NCBI RefSeq assembly: GCF_003131205.1 | Contig: NZ_QFFY01000003.1 | Coordinates: 248,001 to 312,000 of the forward strand | DNA from: Occallatibacter savannae | Lineage (GTDB): Bacteria > Acidobacteriota > Terriglobia > Terriglobales > Acidobacteriaceae | Direction: 5' to 3' | Length of the DNA: 64,000 nt | In this document: positions 17,295 through 26,501 of the stretch, piece by piece | Layout: each line of letters opens with the position of its first letter | Numbering within the stretch: the first letter of the stretch is position 1 | The notes under the pieces: model-generated | Database searches by the model: none | The model's input: the letters and a program-made list of their open reading frames with translations, nothing else | What the model was told of the DNA's origin: nothing | Translations under genes and position numbers: made by a program

Positions 17295-17822
17295 TCAACG
17301 AGAAAAGAAGGAAATGAGAGTACCAATTGCTATTGCGGGAGCGTAAGGCATCTTACGTGCCTTTGGGTTGGAAAGGTTGAGGTCGGGAGGCGTATGGAGT
17401 CCGCGCTTGCGCCAACCAAACAACAAATCCCCTGCTCCGGAAAACATTTCGCCCATGAACCCACCGAACGCGGCCCATGCCAGCGCCATGATTCCGCCAG
17501 CGACGGCAATCATGACGAGGGCAAAAACAAGCTGCTGCCACCAAATCCAAGCACCGATGGCGGCGCAGAGTTTGACATCTCCCATGCCCATGCCGCCCAT
17601 CATGGCCAATGTCCCGTAGACGATGCCGCCGAGCAACATTCCGATGAGGCTCTGGCCGAGACCATGCCATCCGTCCACCCACGTTGAAACGACGATCCCC
17701 CCCAGTAAAAAGGGAAAAACGAGCCAGTTTGGGATACGGCGGCTGCGGATGTCAGTTACGGTCGCCACAATAACCACGGCTAAGGTTGGCCACCAGGCAT
17801 ACGGGTGCTGCATGTGCTGCAA
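17295..17822 (-). CDS. tadV: Prepilin peptidase, A24 family (TadV/CpaA)
   Basis: A 175-residue integral membrane aspartic protease that cleaves the Flp prepilin leader. The two catalytic aspartates are visible: Asp24 in TDIRSRRIPN and Asp82 in GMGMGDVK. It lacks the N-terminal methylase domain of PilD, as expected for TadV/CpaA. The start is TTG at 17822, chosen because AGGAGG lies 7 nt upstream. It is the first gene of the minus-strand tad operon. The C-terminal tail (NPKARKMPYAPAIAIG) is typical of the family. Confidence 0.88.
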   Translation of the reverse strand: MQHMQHPYAWWPTLAVVIVATVTDIRSRRIPNWLVFPFLLGGIVVSTWVDGWHGLGQSLIGMLLGGIVYGTLAMMGGMGMGDVKLCAAIGAWIWWQQLVFALVMIAVAGGIMALAWAAFGGFMGEMFSGAGDLLFGWRKRGLHTPPDLNLSNPKARKMPYAPAIAIGTLISFFSR

Positions 17823-18231
17823 AGCATATCCTCCTATGCTCCCCCGTCCTGATAGCTGCAGTCAGAGCAATTGCCCCACGATGGACGCATCTTAAGTCAC
17901 GAACAATTCAATGCGTTACATTGGGGGTGTCGAGCCAAGTGTACACGGAAGTGCACCTGTGGAGTACCCCGGGCCAATCTGGGGTATACACCGGAGTAAT
18001 GCCCATCGACGGCATGAAAAGGGAGAGAGGAACCCGTGTTTTCCTATCCTCTCATTGAATCTGAGTTCGCCGCCAGCAGGAGGGGAGAAAGTGCCGATTT
18101 ACCGAGCTAGTGCCAAAATGGGGCTGGGGAAGATTCCCTTCCCTGGTGAATTTCCAAGGGTGTAACTCGAGTTATGGACTTTTGATAGCTCGGGTGGTTC
18201 CCGGAAGTGCACTGAGTTACTTCCGGCTTCC
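17823..18231. other. Divergent intergenic region upstream of the tad operon
   Basis: About 409 bp. It holds a long run of imperfect palindromes (for example ACCCC and GGGGT arms around 17970-17990), but no clear -35/-10 pair and no ORF. It should carry the tad operon promoter and that of the gene at 18232. The inverted repeat at 18201-18226 is listed separately. Confidence 0.35.
18201..18226. promoter_or_regulatory. Perfect inverted repeat just before the start of the next gene
   Basis: CCGGAAGT (18201-18208) and ACTTCCGG (18219-18226) are perfect 8-bp arms around a 10-nt loop, ending 5 nt before the ATG at 18232. In mRNA it would occlude the ribosome binding region; in DNA it could be an operator. 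Confidence 0.4.
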
Positions 18232-19125
18232 ATGAAGCGGCTATCTGTCGTTGTATGCTTCTTTTTAATGTTCAGGCGACATGGTTTTGCGTTCATTCTT
18301 GCTGTGGCTCTGTCGCCTGTGGCTGGGATGGCTCAGTTGGACGGAGGACCTGCGGTCAGACCCACGTCCGCAGCCGCCAAGGCGAACCAGCCACCCGCGA
18401 CGAACGCGGAGAACGCGCCGCAACCGCCACCACAGATTGTGGTCACCGCGCCCCCTGCTCAGGCAGTGCCCTGGTCGTGGCACGATAAGGTGCTGTGGGG
18501 GGCCGACCTCGTTCTGGTGATTCTGGGATACGCGGGCGTGCTGCTGGCGCTAAAGACCCTCAAGAATATCCAGCGACAGACGGAGTTTGGAGTTTCGGCG
18601 GCGCAGGCGGCGCTGCAGTGCGCCAATGCGGCGCTGGAGAGTTCGCAGGCCATCGTCGATTCAGGCCGACCCTGGATTGTCATTACGGTGGAACCCTTCT
18701 TGAGCGTGGAACACGGTTTCAAAGTGATGGCGACAAACCGAGGCCGGACGCCGGCGCGCATCCTGGCCAAGGCCGACTGCGTGCGGATTGCGAAGGATGA
18801 AACCGAGCTGCCTACACCGCCCGACTACGATAGCGGCAAATCGGCCACCCCGTTCGAGCCCATCATCCTGCTGCCGGGGGAGACGGCGGGTATCCGGCCG
18901 TTCCGGCGATCGGATGTTCGGTCCTACTGCTCGTCGGACGACCAGATGAAACGGCTTGAGCGCTGGGAGGAGAAGTTGTTTGTGTACGGGCGGGTTATCT
19001 ACCGGGACCTGATTTCTCCGATGGATCAGCCGAACCATGAGACCGACTGGTGCTGCTGGTACGTCTACGGAGACAAGGACGCGCTCGTGCTCGCCGGCCC
19101 CCCGGAGTATAACAAGCACAATTGA
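18232..19125 (+). CDS. Hypothetical membrane-anchored protein
   Basis: A 297-residue protein of no recognised family. An N-terminal signal-like helix ends near AGMAQ (residue 35). A Pro/Ala-rich linker follows, and a second hydrophobic helix sits at about 88-107 (ADLVLVILGYAGVLLALKTL). A helical segment with many Ala (about 110-145) leads into a C-terminal domain of about 150 residues containing SGRPWIVITVEPFL and NRGRTPARIL. The layout (helix, short coiled coil, beta-rich domain) is common among uncharacterised acidobacterial proteins. Met13 (18268) is an alternative start that gives a cleaner signal peptide. No ribosome binding site is obvious for either start, and the hairpin 18201-18226 sits just upstream. 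Confidence 0.6.
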   Translation: MKRLSVVVCFFLMFRRHGFAFILAVALSPVAGMAQLDGGPAVRPTSAAAKANQPPATNAENAPQPPPQIVVTAPPAQAVPWSWHDKVLWGADLVLVILGYAGVLLALKTLKNIQRQTEFGVSAAQAALQCANAALESSQAIVDSGRPWIVITVEPFLSVEHGFKVMATNRGRTPARILAKADCVRIAKDETELPTPPDYDSGKSATPFEPIILLPGETAGIRPFRRSDVRSYCSSDDQMKRLERWEEKLFVYGRVIYRDLISPMDQPNHETDWCCWYVYGDKDALVLAGPPEYNKHN

Positions 19126-19236
19126 AGGGCCGGGAACGCGGATCGTCGTCAGAACGTATCATCTCTGGTATCCATCGACAACTAGTACCCGATCAATCCT
19201 GTTCGAAAAATCTCGCCGGGAGCCTCAAGGGAAAAC

Positions 19237-20139
19237 ATGCCAGTCGTTGAACTCGCAGGAGTGACAAAGGCCTACGAGAGCAAGGTCGCTGTGCGCGATC
19301 TGAGTCTTTCCATCGAAGCAGGGCAGATGTTCGGCCTGCTTGGGCCGAATGGAGCCGGGAAGACGAGCTCCATTCGCATGATGATGGGCATGACGATGCC
19401 CGATTCGGGAACAGTGAAGCTGTTCGAGAAGCCCTTTGAACGCAGCAACCTCGACCGCGTCGGCTACCTGCCGGAGGAACGCGGTCTTTACAAAAAGATG
19501 AAGGTGCTGGAGCAGCTGGTCTTTTTCGGGCAGTTGCACGGGCTCAGCGCGGGCGATGCGGAGAGGAAGGCGACCGCGTGGGCGAAGCGGCTGGATATTG
19601 ACGAAGCTTTGCCTAAGAAGACGGAAGAGCTGTCGAAGGGCATGCAGCAGAAGATCCAGTTCATCGGTTCCCTACTCCACGATCCGGGGCTGATTGTGAT
19701 GGACGAGCCCTTCAGCGGGCTCGACCCGGTAAATGCCAAGCTGCTGGAGCAGACGCTGCTCGAACTTAAGGACGAAGGCAGGGCGATCGTGTTCTCGACG
19801 CACCGGATGGACCAGGTGGAAAAGCTGTGCGATTCGATTTGCCTGATCAACAAGGGGCAGGCGGTGCTGTCAGGCCGGGTGCGGGAGATTAAATCGCGGT
19901 ATGAGCGGAACCACGTGATTGTGGAGTTCGATGGCAGCGCAGATTTTCTCGCGAGCTCTGAGATCGCCGAGGCGCAGAACTATTCGGGACATGCCGAGAT
20001 CAAGCTGAAGCCGCACGGGGACGCACAGAAGCTGCTGCGGGAGGCGTCAGAGAAGGCGAAGATCTACCGGTTCGAGATGGTTGAGCCATCGCTTGAGGAG
20101 ATTTTTATTCAGACCGTGGGGGAGAGCGTCGATGCGTAA
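19237..20139 (+). CDS. ABC transporter ATP-binding protein (NatA-like)
   Basis: A 300-residue ABC ATPase: Walker A GPNGAGKT (residues 36-43), signature ELSKGMQQKIQ (about 126-136), Walker B LIVMDEP (about 146-152) and the switch His in VFSTHRMDQVE. A C-terminal extension of about 75 residues (the DUF4162-like domain of NatA-type ATPases) follows. It overlaps the permease gene by 8 nt (ATGCGTAA), so the two subunits are co-translated. Likely an exporter of unknown substrate; Na+ or drug efflux is known for relatives, not shown here. Confidence 0.88.
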   Translation: MPVVELAGVTKAYESKVAVRDLSLSIEAGQMFGLLGPNGAGKTSSIRMMMGMTMPDSGTVKLFEKPFERSNLDRVGYLPEERGLYKKMKVLEQLVFFGQLHGLSAGDAERKATAWAKRLDIDEALPKKTEELSKGMQQKIQFIGSLLHDPGLIVMDEPFSGLDPVNAKLLEQTLLELKDEGRAIVFSTHRMDQVEKLCDSICLINKGQAVLSGRVREIKSRYERNHVIVEFDGSADFLASSEIAEAQNYSGHAEIKLKPHGDAQKLLREASEKAKIYRFEMVEPSLEEIFIQTVGESVDA

Positions 20140-21379
20140 TGTGCTGCTGGTGGCTAAGCGCGAGTACCTGGAACAGGTGCGCGGCCGCGCTTTCAAAATG
20201 ACGACGTTCGGCGTCCCCCTGATCTTCGCTGCGATTCTGGGCATTGCATTCATGTCCAGCCGGGGGCTTGGTTCGGGGAAGCATCTCGCAGTGGCTTCGA
20301 ACGATGCGCTGCTGGCGGCAGAGATCAAAGGGCAGCTGGTCGGAAACAAGGATACGAAGACGAAGGTGGACGTGGTTTCTCCAGCGACGCCGGGGGACCG
20401 CGATACGTTGGTCGACGAAGTAAAGACGAAGAAGATTGAGGGGTTTCTGTGGGTTGAGACGTTGCAGGGAAAGCCTGCGAAGGCGACCTACACTTCGCAA
20501 TCTTCGGGAGATTTCATTACGGGCGCCCGGATGCGAGAGGCTGTGAACCATGCGCTGCTGGATGCGCGGCTGCAGAGCGGAGGGCTTCAGCATCAGGCGG
20601 CGGAAGATCTCGTCAAAGGGATTCCAGTCGAGACCTTTCAAGTAAAGAAGGACGGCGCGGTCGTGAAGAGTAATGCGACTGCTTCATTCTGGAAGGGCTA
20701 CGTGATGGCGATCCTGCTGTCGATGACCACGATGGTGTACGGCATGAACGTGGCGCGTTCGGTGATTCAGGAGAAAACCTCGCGGATCTTCGAAGTGATG
20801 CTATCGATCGCGAAGCCTGCCGATATGCTGGCGGGCAAGCTGATTGGAGTGGGCGCTGTCGGGCTGACGCAGATTGGAATCTGGCTGGTAGCAGGGGCGA
20901 TCATTCTGGGAACTCCGTTTGCGGCGACGATTCTGAGCGGAGACTACGCTGTGCACGTATCGGCACTGGAGACGGTGCTCTTCCCTGTTTACTTTCTGCT
21001 TGGGTATCTGCTCTACAGTTCGCGATTCGCAGGACTGGCGGCGACCTGCGAGACGGAGCAGGAATTGCAGATGTACATGCCGCTGGCCGCCGTGCCTGTT
21101 TGGCTGAGCTTTTCCCTGATCATGGTCGTGATGAACGATTCGAATTCGGCCTGGGCGGTGGGAGGATCGCTGTTTCCGCCGACGGCCCCGATCATCATGT
21201 TTTTGCGGATGGCTTCTCAGGTACCGCCGGCGTGGCAGTTTGCAGTGTCGATTGGGCTGCTGGTGCTGAGTATTGTTTCGGTGCTATGGGTTTCCGCGAA
21301 GCTGTATCGGGTAGGAATTCTGATGTATGGAAAGCGCGCGACTCTGCCGGAGCTGATGCGGTGGCTGCGATACAGCTAG
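20132..21379 (+). CDS. ABC-2 type permease (NatB-like)
   Basis: A 415-residue membrane subunit. It starts MRNVLLVAKREYLEQVRGRAF..., the usual N-terminus of NatB/YhaP-type permeases. One helix at about 27-45 is followed by a large outer domain (about 50-205) and then five or six helices (about 210-400). The segment VIQEKTSRIFEVMLSIAKP is the conserved cytoplasmic coupling motif of this family. It forms an exporter with the ATPase just upstream. Confidence 0.85.
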   Translation: MRNVLLVAKREYLEQVRGRAFKMTTFGVPLIFAAILGIAFMSSRGLGSGKHLAVASNDALLAAEIKGQLVGNKDTKTKVDVVSPATPGDRDTLVDEVKTKKIEGFLWVETLQGKPAKATYTSQSSGDFITGARMREAVNHALLDARLQSGGLQHQAAEDLVKGIPVETFQVKKDGAVVKSNATASFWKGYVMAILLSMTTMVYGMNVARSVIQEKTSRIFEVMLSIAKPADMLAGKLIGVGAVGLTQIGIWLVAGAIILGTPFAATILSGDYAVHVSALETVLFPVYFLLGYLLYSSRFAGLAATCETEQELQMYMPLAAVPVWLSFSLIMVVMNDSNSAWAVGGSLFPPTAPIIMFLRMASQVPPAWQFAVSIGLLVLSIVSVLWVSAKLYRVGILMYGKRATLPELMRWLRYS

Positions 21380-21385
21380 AGATGA

Positions 21386-22584
21386 TCAGTTGTTCTGTGC
21401 GGGTCGATATTCGGAGTACTCGGAGCTGAAGAGCGCTGTGCGGGTGGAATAGCCGCCCGCTCCTGAATCTCCGTTGGGCACCACGACGAGATCGACGACC
21501 GACCTCAGAGGCGCGATGATCGTTGCCTGCCCGGCCCGGGTTGGACCGTAGTCGATGCGGGTGTCCATCTGGTGGACTACGTCGGAAGGCTTCAACTCTG
21601 CTTCGACGATCATGCGCAGAACGGTTCCGGTAGCGGGATCGATGTAAAAGCGCCCATGGTAGGGGACGGTTGATTGGAAGTCGTTCCAGTCGGTGTTGGT
21701 TTGAAAGTTGCCCGCAACGCCGCCGCCAGATTTTCCTTCGGAACCAAGGAGGGGCCCGTTCATCGACGTGTAGAAGCGGGCAATTCCGGCCTGCTTTACA
21801 TTGGGAAAACAGCACACATCAACATCGAGCCTGGATTGCTGGCGAGGCACTTCAAAGGAGAAGACCGCCGCGATTTTCGTACCGATGAGTTCCCAGCGGG
21901 ACCAAGTTATCTTTTCAGCGGCTTGCGCTTCCTCAAAAACGGGCGGGAGAGCTGGATCGGGTTCTGGAACCTTCAGGAGGCCGTTCGCGCCCCAACGAAC
22001 CGGATCTTTCGCAGAGGCTTTCTTTGGGGCGCCATGCTCGATTACACCGGGTAAGCCGCTGCATTGATGTAGTGGATGAATGCGCCGGGATTCGAAATGC
22101 CGGAGGAGGTGACGGCATCTTTGGCTCCTGAGCCGATGCCCGAGCTCGAGGCAATTGCGGCGGTGCTGTCCTGAAAACGCAAAGTGGTTTTCTTAGCGGT
22201 GAGCGCGGGAAGCTGCGCGTAGGTCTTGGTGATGTAGGTCTCAGCGCGAACGAGGATCGCTTTCTGCTGCGCGGCGTCCGGTGCAGGTACAGAAGGCAGG
22301 TCGGATGCGGGTGGAGCCAAGTTGGCGCTGCGTGCCTCAAGAACAAAAATCTGCTCGGTGGTGAGAGGGCCGGGGGCGAACTTGGTCAGGCCGTTCATGG
22401 CGGAGCGGGTCAGCTGCTCCTGGAGTTCCAACTCCTGGAGAGCGGCCGCGGCTTCAGAATCAGACTTCTTTTCGTCGTGGAGAGAGCGCAGCAGGTCCTG
22501 GAGTTGCGCGACCGAGACTTTACGGGCGCTCCAAGCCGGTGAAGCGAGAGAGAGCAGAAGGAGGAGGAGGATACAGCGCTTCAT
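21386..22584 (-). pseudogene. Secreted acidobacterial protein, frameshifted copy of its neighbour
   Basis: Two open segments (22584 to 22042, and an open frame through to 21386) together match the intact paralogue at 22647-23828 over its whole length. The first ends ...YINAAAYPV-stop, and the other frame continues VIEHGAPKK...WGANGLLKVPEPDP..., matching the paralogue's LDHGIEK...WGANRMIALQEPDP. One added C in the CCC at about 22050 would restore a single protein of about 399 residues starting MKRCILLLLLLSLASPAWSA (a signal peptide). All other conserved residues are kept, including VCCFPNV and DTRIDYGP, so the lesion is recent or a sequencing error. Function unknown. Confidence 0.7.
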
Positions 22585-22646
22585 GAGCCCCAATTCCTGT
22601 ACGGGAGCAGCGACGGGCCGGGTGGCACGCCGCCGCTCATCGAGAG

Positions 22647-23828
22647 CTATTTCAACTTGAAGTCTTTGTATTCGCTGGTGAAGAGCGTACACCGCGTGGA
22701 GAACTTGCCCGCGGACTGCGAGTCGCCGTTGGGCACAACTTCGGTGTTGATCACGGTCTTCATGGGGAGCACGAGGTCTTTGTCGCCCACCTTGGCCGGC
22801 GCGTAATCGATACGGGTGTCCTGCTGGTGAACCACGTCGGTCTGCTTGAGCTCGAGTTGCGTGATCAGGCGGACGACGATTCCGGTATCGGGGTCAACGA
22901 ACAATTCACCGTGATAGGGAACCCCGTTGGCCTTGTAATGATTGCTGTACTCGGTGTTGGTCTGGAAGTTTCCGGATGCGCCTCCCGATCCACCTGTGGG
23001 ACCGGCAATGGCCGCCGAACTGAAGCGAGCGACACCGGTCTGATCGACGTTGGGGAAGCAGCAGACATTGGTGTTGAGATGCGATTTCTTTTTAGGAATC
23101 TGGTATGCGAAGACAGCAGCGGGCTTGCCGTTGATCTCTTCCCAGCGAAGCCAGGAGATGGTGCCGCCGTTCTGGGCGTCCTGGAGAACGGTGGAAAGGC
23201 TCGGATCCGGCTCCTGAAGAGCGATCATGCGGTTGGCACCCCACTTCGTCTTGTCCTCGGGGAGCTTCTCGATGCCGTGGTCGAGCGAGTAGAGGCTCTC
23301 GGTCGAGTTGATGTAGTGGACGAACTGATAGGGGTTCACGAATGAGGAGCCGGTAGCGACTTCCTTGGCGCTTCCGCTCAAGCCGGAACTCGAGCCGGTC
23401 GCTTCAACGTTGTCCTGAAAACGAAGAGTCGTCTTGGTTGCGGTGAGTGACGGAAGCTGTGCCCACGTTTTGGTGGCGTATGCGGAGGCTTTGTCGAGGA
23501 TTGCTTTCTGCGCAGCGGCATCGGGCGCAGCCGTTTTGGGCAGATCGGCTGCGGGTGGAGGAAGAACGGCACTGCGCGCCTCGAGCACGTAAACCTGTTC
23601 GTTGGTCAGGGGTCCGGGCGAGTAGGCCGTGTAGCTGTTCATCGTGTCGCGCGAGAGGAGCTCGGTGAGCTGGACCTGCTTGAGGGCAGCGGCGACATCT
23701 GCATCCGGTTTCTGCTGGTCGTGCATGGTCTTCAGCAAGTCAGTGAGTTCGGCCACGGTGATCTTCTTCGCGGACCACGCCGGAAGGGCGGAAAGGGCCA
23801 ACGCAAGAATGCAAACAAATCGTTTCAT
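22647..23828 (-). CDS. Secreted protein of unknown function, intact paralogue
   Basis: A 393-residue protein with a signal peptide ending near SALPAWSA. The N-terminal third is helical (AELTDLLKTMHDQQKPDADVAA..., PGPLTNEQVYVLEARSA). The C-terminal half is beta-rich, with VCCFPNVDQTGVARF, PYHGELFVDPDTGIVVRL, VVHQQDTRIDYAP and VVPNGDS. This pattern (a two-Cys strand followed by 'pattern of change in a covariate') recurs in acidobacterial secreted proteins that I cannot name. The ATG at 23828 has AAGGA 7 nt upstream. It lies 62 bp upstream of the frameshifted copy, so the pair is a tandem duplication. Confidence 0.7.
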   Translation of the reverse strand: MKRFVCILALALSALPAWSAKKITVAELTDLLKTMHDQQKPDADVAAALKQVQLTELLSRDTMNSYTAYSPGPLTNEQVYVLEARSAVLPPPAADLPKTAAPDAAAQKAILDKASAYATKTWAQLPSLTATKTTLRFQDNVEATGSSSGLSGSAKEVATGSSFVNPYQFVHYINSTESLYSLDHGIEKLPEDKTKWGANRMIALQEPDPSLSTVLQDAQNGGTISWLRWEEINGKPAAVFAYQIPKKKSHLNTNVCCFPNVDQTGVARFSSAAIAGPTGGSGGASGNFQTNTEYSNHYKANGVPYHGELFVDPDTGIVVRLITQLELKQTDVVHQQDTRIDYAPAKVGDKDLVLPMKTVINTEVVPNGDSQSAGKFSTRCTLFTSEYKDFKLK

Positions 23829-24034
23829 CTGCATATCCTTCTGGATTAAAGCCAATGATTGTTGCGCTCGAATTCTAACGCATCCCGTCAGAGTCGGATG
23901 TGGCGCAAAGCATGGGTCGAGCTGAACGGATTTCCTAGTTTGAAGACGGAACAGGAGCGCGGCAGGTTTCGCGAGAGGGAGACTTCGCGCTCATTTCTGG
24001 AATGGGCGACGAGCGCGGCTGCCAGAAAACAGAG

Positions 24035-24062
24035 AGGGCGGCCTGCTGGTGAAGGCCGCCCT
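24035..24062 (-). terminator. Rho-independent terminator
   Basis: AGGGCGGCCT (24035-24044) pairs perfectly with 24053-24062 around an 8-nt loop. On the minus strand CTCTCTGTTTTCTGG follows. It ends the transcript of the gene at 24089-24952 and insulates the secreted paralogue downstream. Confidence 0.7.
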
Positions 24063-24088
24063 GCTCTGTATCTATTTATGTGTATTCT

Positions 24089-24952
24089 CTATGGCTGAGA
24101 TTCCGGGAGGGGCAGCTTTTTGCGCTGCGGCGGCTGAACGGCGGAGTCGCCCGGCGCTGCTGAAGCGGCGTCGGCGGGAGCAGCCATCGCTGCAAGTTCG
24201 GATTTGCGGTATTTTGGCGCGCTGACGTAGCCGTGGATGTGGTCCTTGTCGACCTGATTAATGACGATCTCGACCGGTTGCGGGCTATCCGGCGTGTAGA
24301 ACATGACCGGCTGGTAGAGGTTGACGTGCTTCTGCGAGAGGTTGCGATCGTCGACCATCATTTCGAGATCGGCGTACTGGTGCTTGTTGTTGGCCTTCTT
24401 CAGGCGGATTTCAAGGGGACCTTCGCGCTTAAAGGTCTTCGACTTGGCGAGGTCGAACTCGGCGTAGCTACGCTCGCCTTTCTTTTCGAGGAGGACGAGT
24501 TCGTCGTGGGTGTGCGCGATGGAGCCTGAAAGCTCGGTGCGGGTGCTGGCCAGAGTGCCTTCGAGATCCTTACGGTTTTGCTCGATGGCTTTGTTCTGGG
24601 CGTCGAGCTGGGCCTGCAATTTCTTGTAGCGGGAATCGACTCTCGCCCGGGGCTTGGTGGTGGCGCGAGCCGCTGGGGCTGTGCGGGCGGGAGCAGGTGC
24701 AGCTGGAGCAAGCGATGCCTGGGCTGCGTTGACTGCGGCGAGCTCATTAACGCGGGTGGCGAGATCGCTGAGCTGATGCTGGGTGGCAGAGAGGGTGGCG
24801 TTCTGCTGCGCGTTTTGCGCGGCCAGTTCCTGCGCAGTGCTGTGCTCGTGTATCGCGTAGCCGCCCAGGCCGAGGCCGAGAACTGCGACTGCGGCGTAAG
24901 CGATCCAGTGTTTGGGTGTGGCCGAGGTCTGGGGGGAAGCAAGATCGTCCAT
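24089..24952 (-). CDS. Membrane-anchored coiled-coil protein of unknown function
   Basis: A 287-residue protein: short cytoplasmic start, one membrane helix (about residues 15-33), and a heptad-rich stretch (38-75). An Ala/Pro-rich linker (77-103) and a second coiled coil (105-160, KKLQAQLDAQNKAIEQNRKDLEGTL) follow. The globular part (about 160-255) contains REGPLEIRLKKANNKHQYADLE and VNLYQPVMFY, and the tail is Ala/Pro-rich. No family recognised, although the arrangement is common in Acidobacteriota. Single-gene unit with a terminator downstream. Confidence 0.65.
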   Translation of the reverse strand: MDDLASPQTSATPKHWIAYAAVAVLGLGLGGYAIHEHSTAQELAAQNAQQNATLSATQHQLSDLATRVNELAAVNAAQASLAPAAPAPARTAPAARATTKPRARVDSRYKKLQAQLDAQNKAIEQNRKDLEGTLASTRTELSGSIAHTHDELVLLEKKGERSYAEFDLAKSKTFKREGPLEIRLKKANNKHQYADLEMMVDDRNLSQKHVNLYQPVMFYTPDSPQPVEIVINQVDKDHIHGYVSAPKYRKSELAAMAAPADAASAAPGDSAVQPPQRKKLPLPESQP

Positions 24953-25145
24953 GGTGCCTCCTGAGTGCTGCGGGGAGATGTGTACTGCTGTTCACTACAG
25001 AATGTGCACGTGAGGTTCCAGAGTGGCGGGGAAGGTAAGTAGTTGAATCAGGCGTGTGTTGCGATTGAGGTGCGGTTTTGCGGCAGGAAAGAAGTTCCTG
25101 CGAACGGAAAAATCTACCTAGTGAGATCGCTCGCGATGATGAAGA

Positions 25146-25580
25146 TTAAGAGGGGCTGGTCGCAATCGGAGTCGGCCGCGGTGCGCCTTCGAGGGTGACG
25201 AAAGTACGAGGCCGGCAGCATGCTTTGGTGAGGCGCTGCAGATCGGATTGCATTTCGCGATCGGCACTGAAAGAGGCCAGAGCCGCTTCGAGAATGGCGA
25301 GAGGGCCGGAGTGCGAGGGGCGTTCGATGCGGTAGTGCATCCACTTCCCTTCCCGTCGAGCGGCAACGATTCCGGCGCGCCGAAGGTAGGCGAGATGCCG
25401 TGAGATCTTGGGCTGGCTCTGGCGCAGGACCTCGACGAAGTAGCAGACGCAGACCTCGCGGCCGTCCATGAGATTGAGCAGGCGCAGGCGAGTACGGTCG
25501 GCCAGAGCGGCGAAGAGCGGTGTCAGATCGGGACTGGAGGAAGAACGCGCCACGAAACGATTATATACGCCTTGACGCAT
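25146..25580 (-). CDS. arsR: ArsR/SmtB-family metalloregulator
   Basis: A 144-residue winged-helix repressor. The DNA-reading helix is [17 protein letters not shown] (residues 56-72) and the wing is [10 protein letters not shown]. The As(III) site in helix 3 is present as CVC (Cys44, Cys46) but the usual following Asp is Tyr (CVCYF). Two more cysteines, Cys121-Cys122, lie near the C-terminus. It is divergent from arsM, with the promoter of arsM overlapping its 5' end, so it probably represses both. The start is uncertain: ATG at 25580 lacks a clear ribosome binding site. Confidence 0.82.
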   Translation of the reverse strand: MRQGVYNRFVARSSSSPDLTPLFAALADRTRLRLLNLMDGREVCVCYFVEVLRQSQPKISRHLAYLRRAGIVAARREGKWMHYRIERPSHSGPLAILEAALASFSADREMQSDLQRLTKACCRPRTFVTLEGAPRPTPIATSPS

Positions 25581-25616
25581 GTGAGGCGGAAGGAATACAT
25601 TCGTGTGAGCGTATAT
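25563..25616 (+). promoter_or_regulatory. arsM promoter and probable ArsR operator
   Basis: TTGACG (25572-25577) and TACATT (25596-25601), 18 nt apart, form a good promoter for arsM. An 8-bp inverted repeat, ATATACGC (25563-25570) and GCGTATAT (25609-25616), brackets it. Within it ATAC-N12-GTAT around 25595-25614 resembles an ArsR half-site pair. Binding of ArsR here would block arsM and its own gene. Confidence 0.5.
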
Positions 25617-25628
25617 GAGGACGCCATC

Positions 25629-26498
25629 GTGAATTCTATTCACTCGGTCAAAGACGAAGTGAGGCAGAAGTATGGGAGCGCGGCAAAGGCCGTAGCGGAA
25701 GCGGGAAGCGTGCAGGCTTGTTGCGATCCTGGGCTGCGGTGCTGCGATCCGATCACGACCAATCTTTACAGCAAGGACGAGAAGGGACTGATTCCGGAGA
25801 AAGCCGTACTGGCATCGCTGGGGTGCGGAAATCCTACGGCGCTGATTGAGCTGAAGGCGGGTGAGGCGGTGCTGGACCTTGGGTCGGGCGGCGGCATCGA
25901 TGTGCTGCTGTCGGCAAAGAGAGTGGGGCCGACTGGCAAAGCTTATGGGCTGGATATGACAGACGAGATGCTGGCGCTGGCACGCGAGAACCAGAGACAA
26001 GCGGGCGTAGAGAATGTCGAGTTTCTGAAGGGCGAGATCGAGAGTATCCCGCTGCCGGATAATGCGGTCGATGTGGTGATTTCAAACTGCGTGATCAACC
26101 TGTCGGCGGATAAGGACAAGGTGCTGCGCGAGGCGTTTCGGGTTCTGAAGCCGGGTGGGCGTTTTGCGGTTTCGGATGTGGTGGTGCGCGGCGAGGTGCC
26201 GGATGAGGTGCGCAGAAGCATGTTGCTGTGGGTGGGTTGCATCGCAGGCGCGCTGGAAGAAAACGACTACATTGCGAAGTTGAAGGCTGCGGGGTTCGAG
26301 GATGTTTCGATTGAGCCGACGCGCGAGTACGACGTGGAAGATGCACGGCATTTTCTGACCGAGGCCGGTGTGGACGTGGATGCGATTGCTCCGCTCGTTC
26401 ACAAGAAGTTCATGAGCGGATTCATAAGGGCTTCAAAGCCGAAGGCGGCCTGTTGCGGAACTGATTGCTGTAATCCGATCTCGATTGCGAGCGCATAA
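25629..26498 (+). CDS. arsM: Arsenite S-adenosylmethionine methyltransferase ArsM
   Basis: A 289-residue enzyme that methylates As(III) to volatile or less toxic methylarsenicals. SAM site [14 protein letters not shown] (residues 81-94). The three As-binding cysteines of the family are present: Cys66 (GCGNP), Cys154 (SNCVINL) and Cys204 (WVGCIAGA). Additional Cys pairs occur near the N-terminus (CCDPGLRCC, 31-39) and at the C-terminus (CCGTDCC, 275-281). The GTG start has GAGG 8 nt upstream; upstream in-frame TTG/ATG codons fall in the promoter. The gene is followed by arsC after 3 bp. Confidence 0.9.
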   Translation: MNSIHSVKDEVRQKYGSAAKAVAEAGSVQACCDPGLRCCDPITTNLYSKDEKGLIPEKAVLASLGCGNPTALIELKAGEAVLDLGSGGGIDVLLSAKRVGPTGKAYGLDMTDEMLALARENQRQAGVENVEFLKGEIESIPLPDNAVDVVISNCVINLSADKDKVLREAFRVLKPGGRFAVSDVVVRGEVPDEVRRSMLLWVGCIAGALEENDYIAKLKAAGFEDVSIEPTREYDVEDARHFLTEAGVDVDAIAPLVHKKFMSGFIRASKPKAACCGTDCCNPISIASA

Positions 26499-26501
26499 AG
26501 A

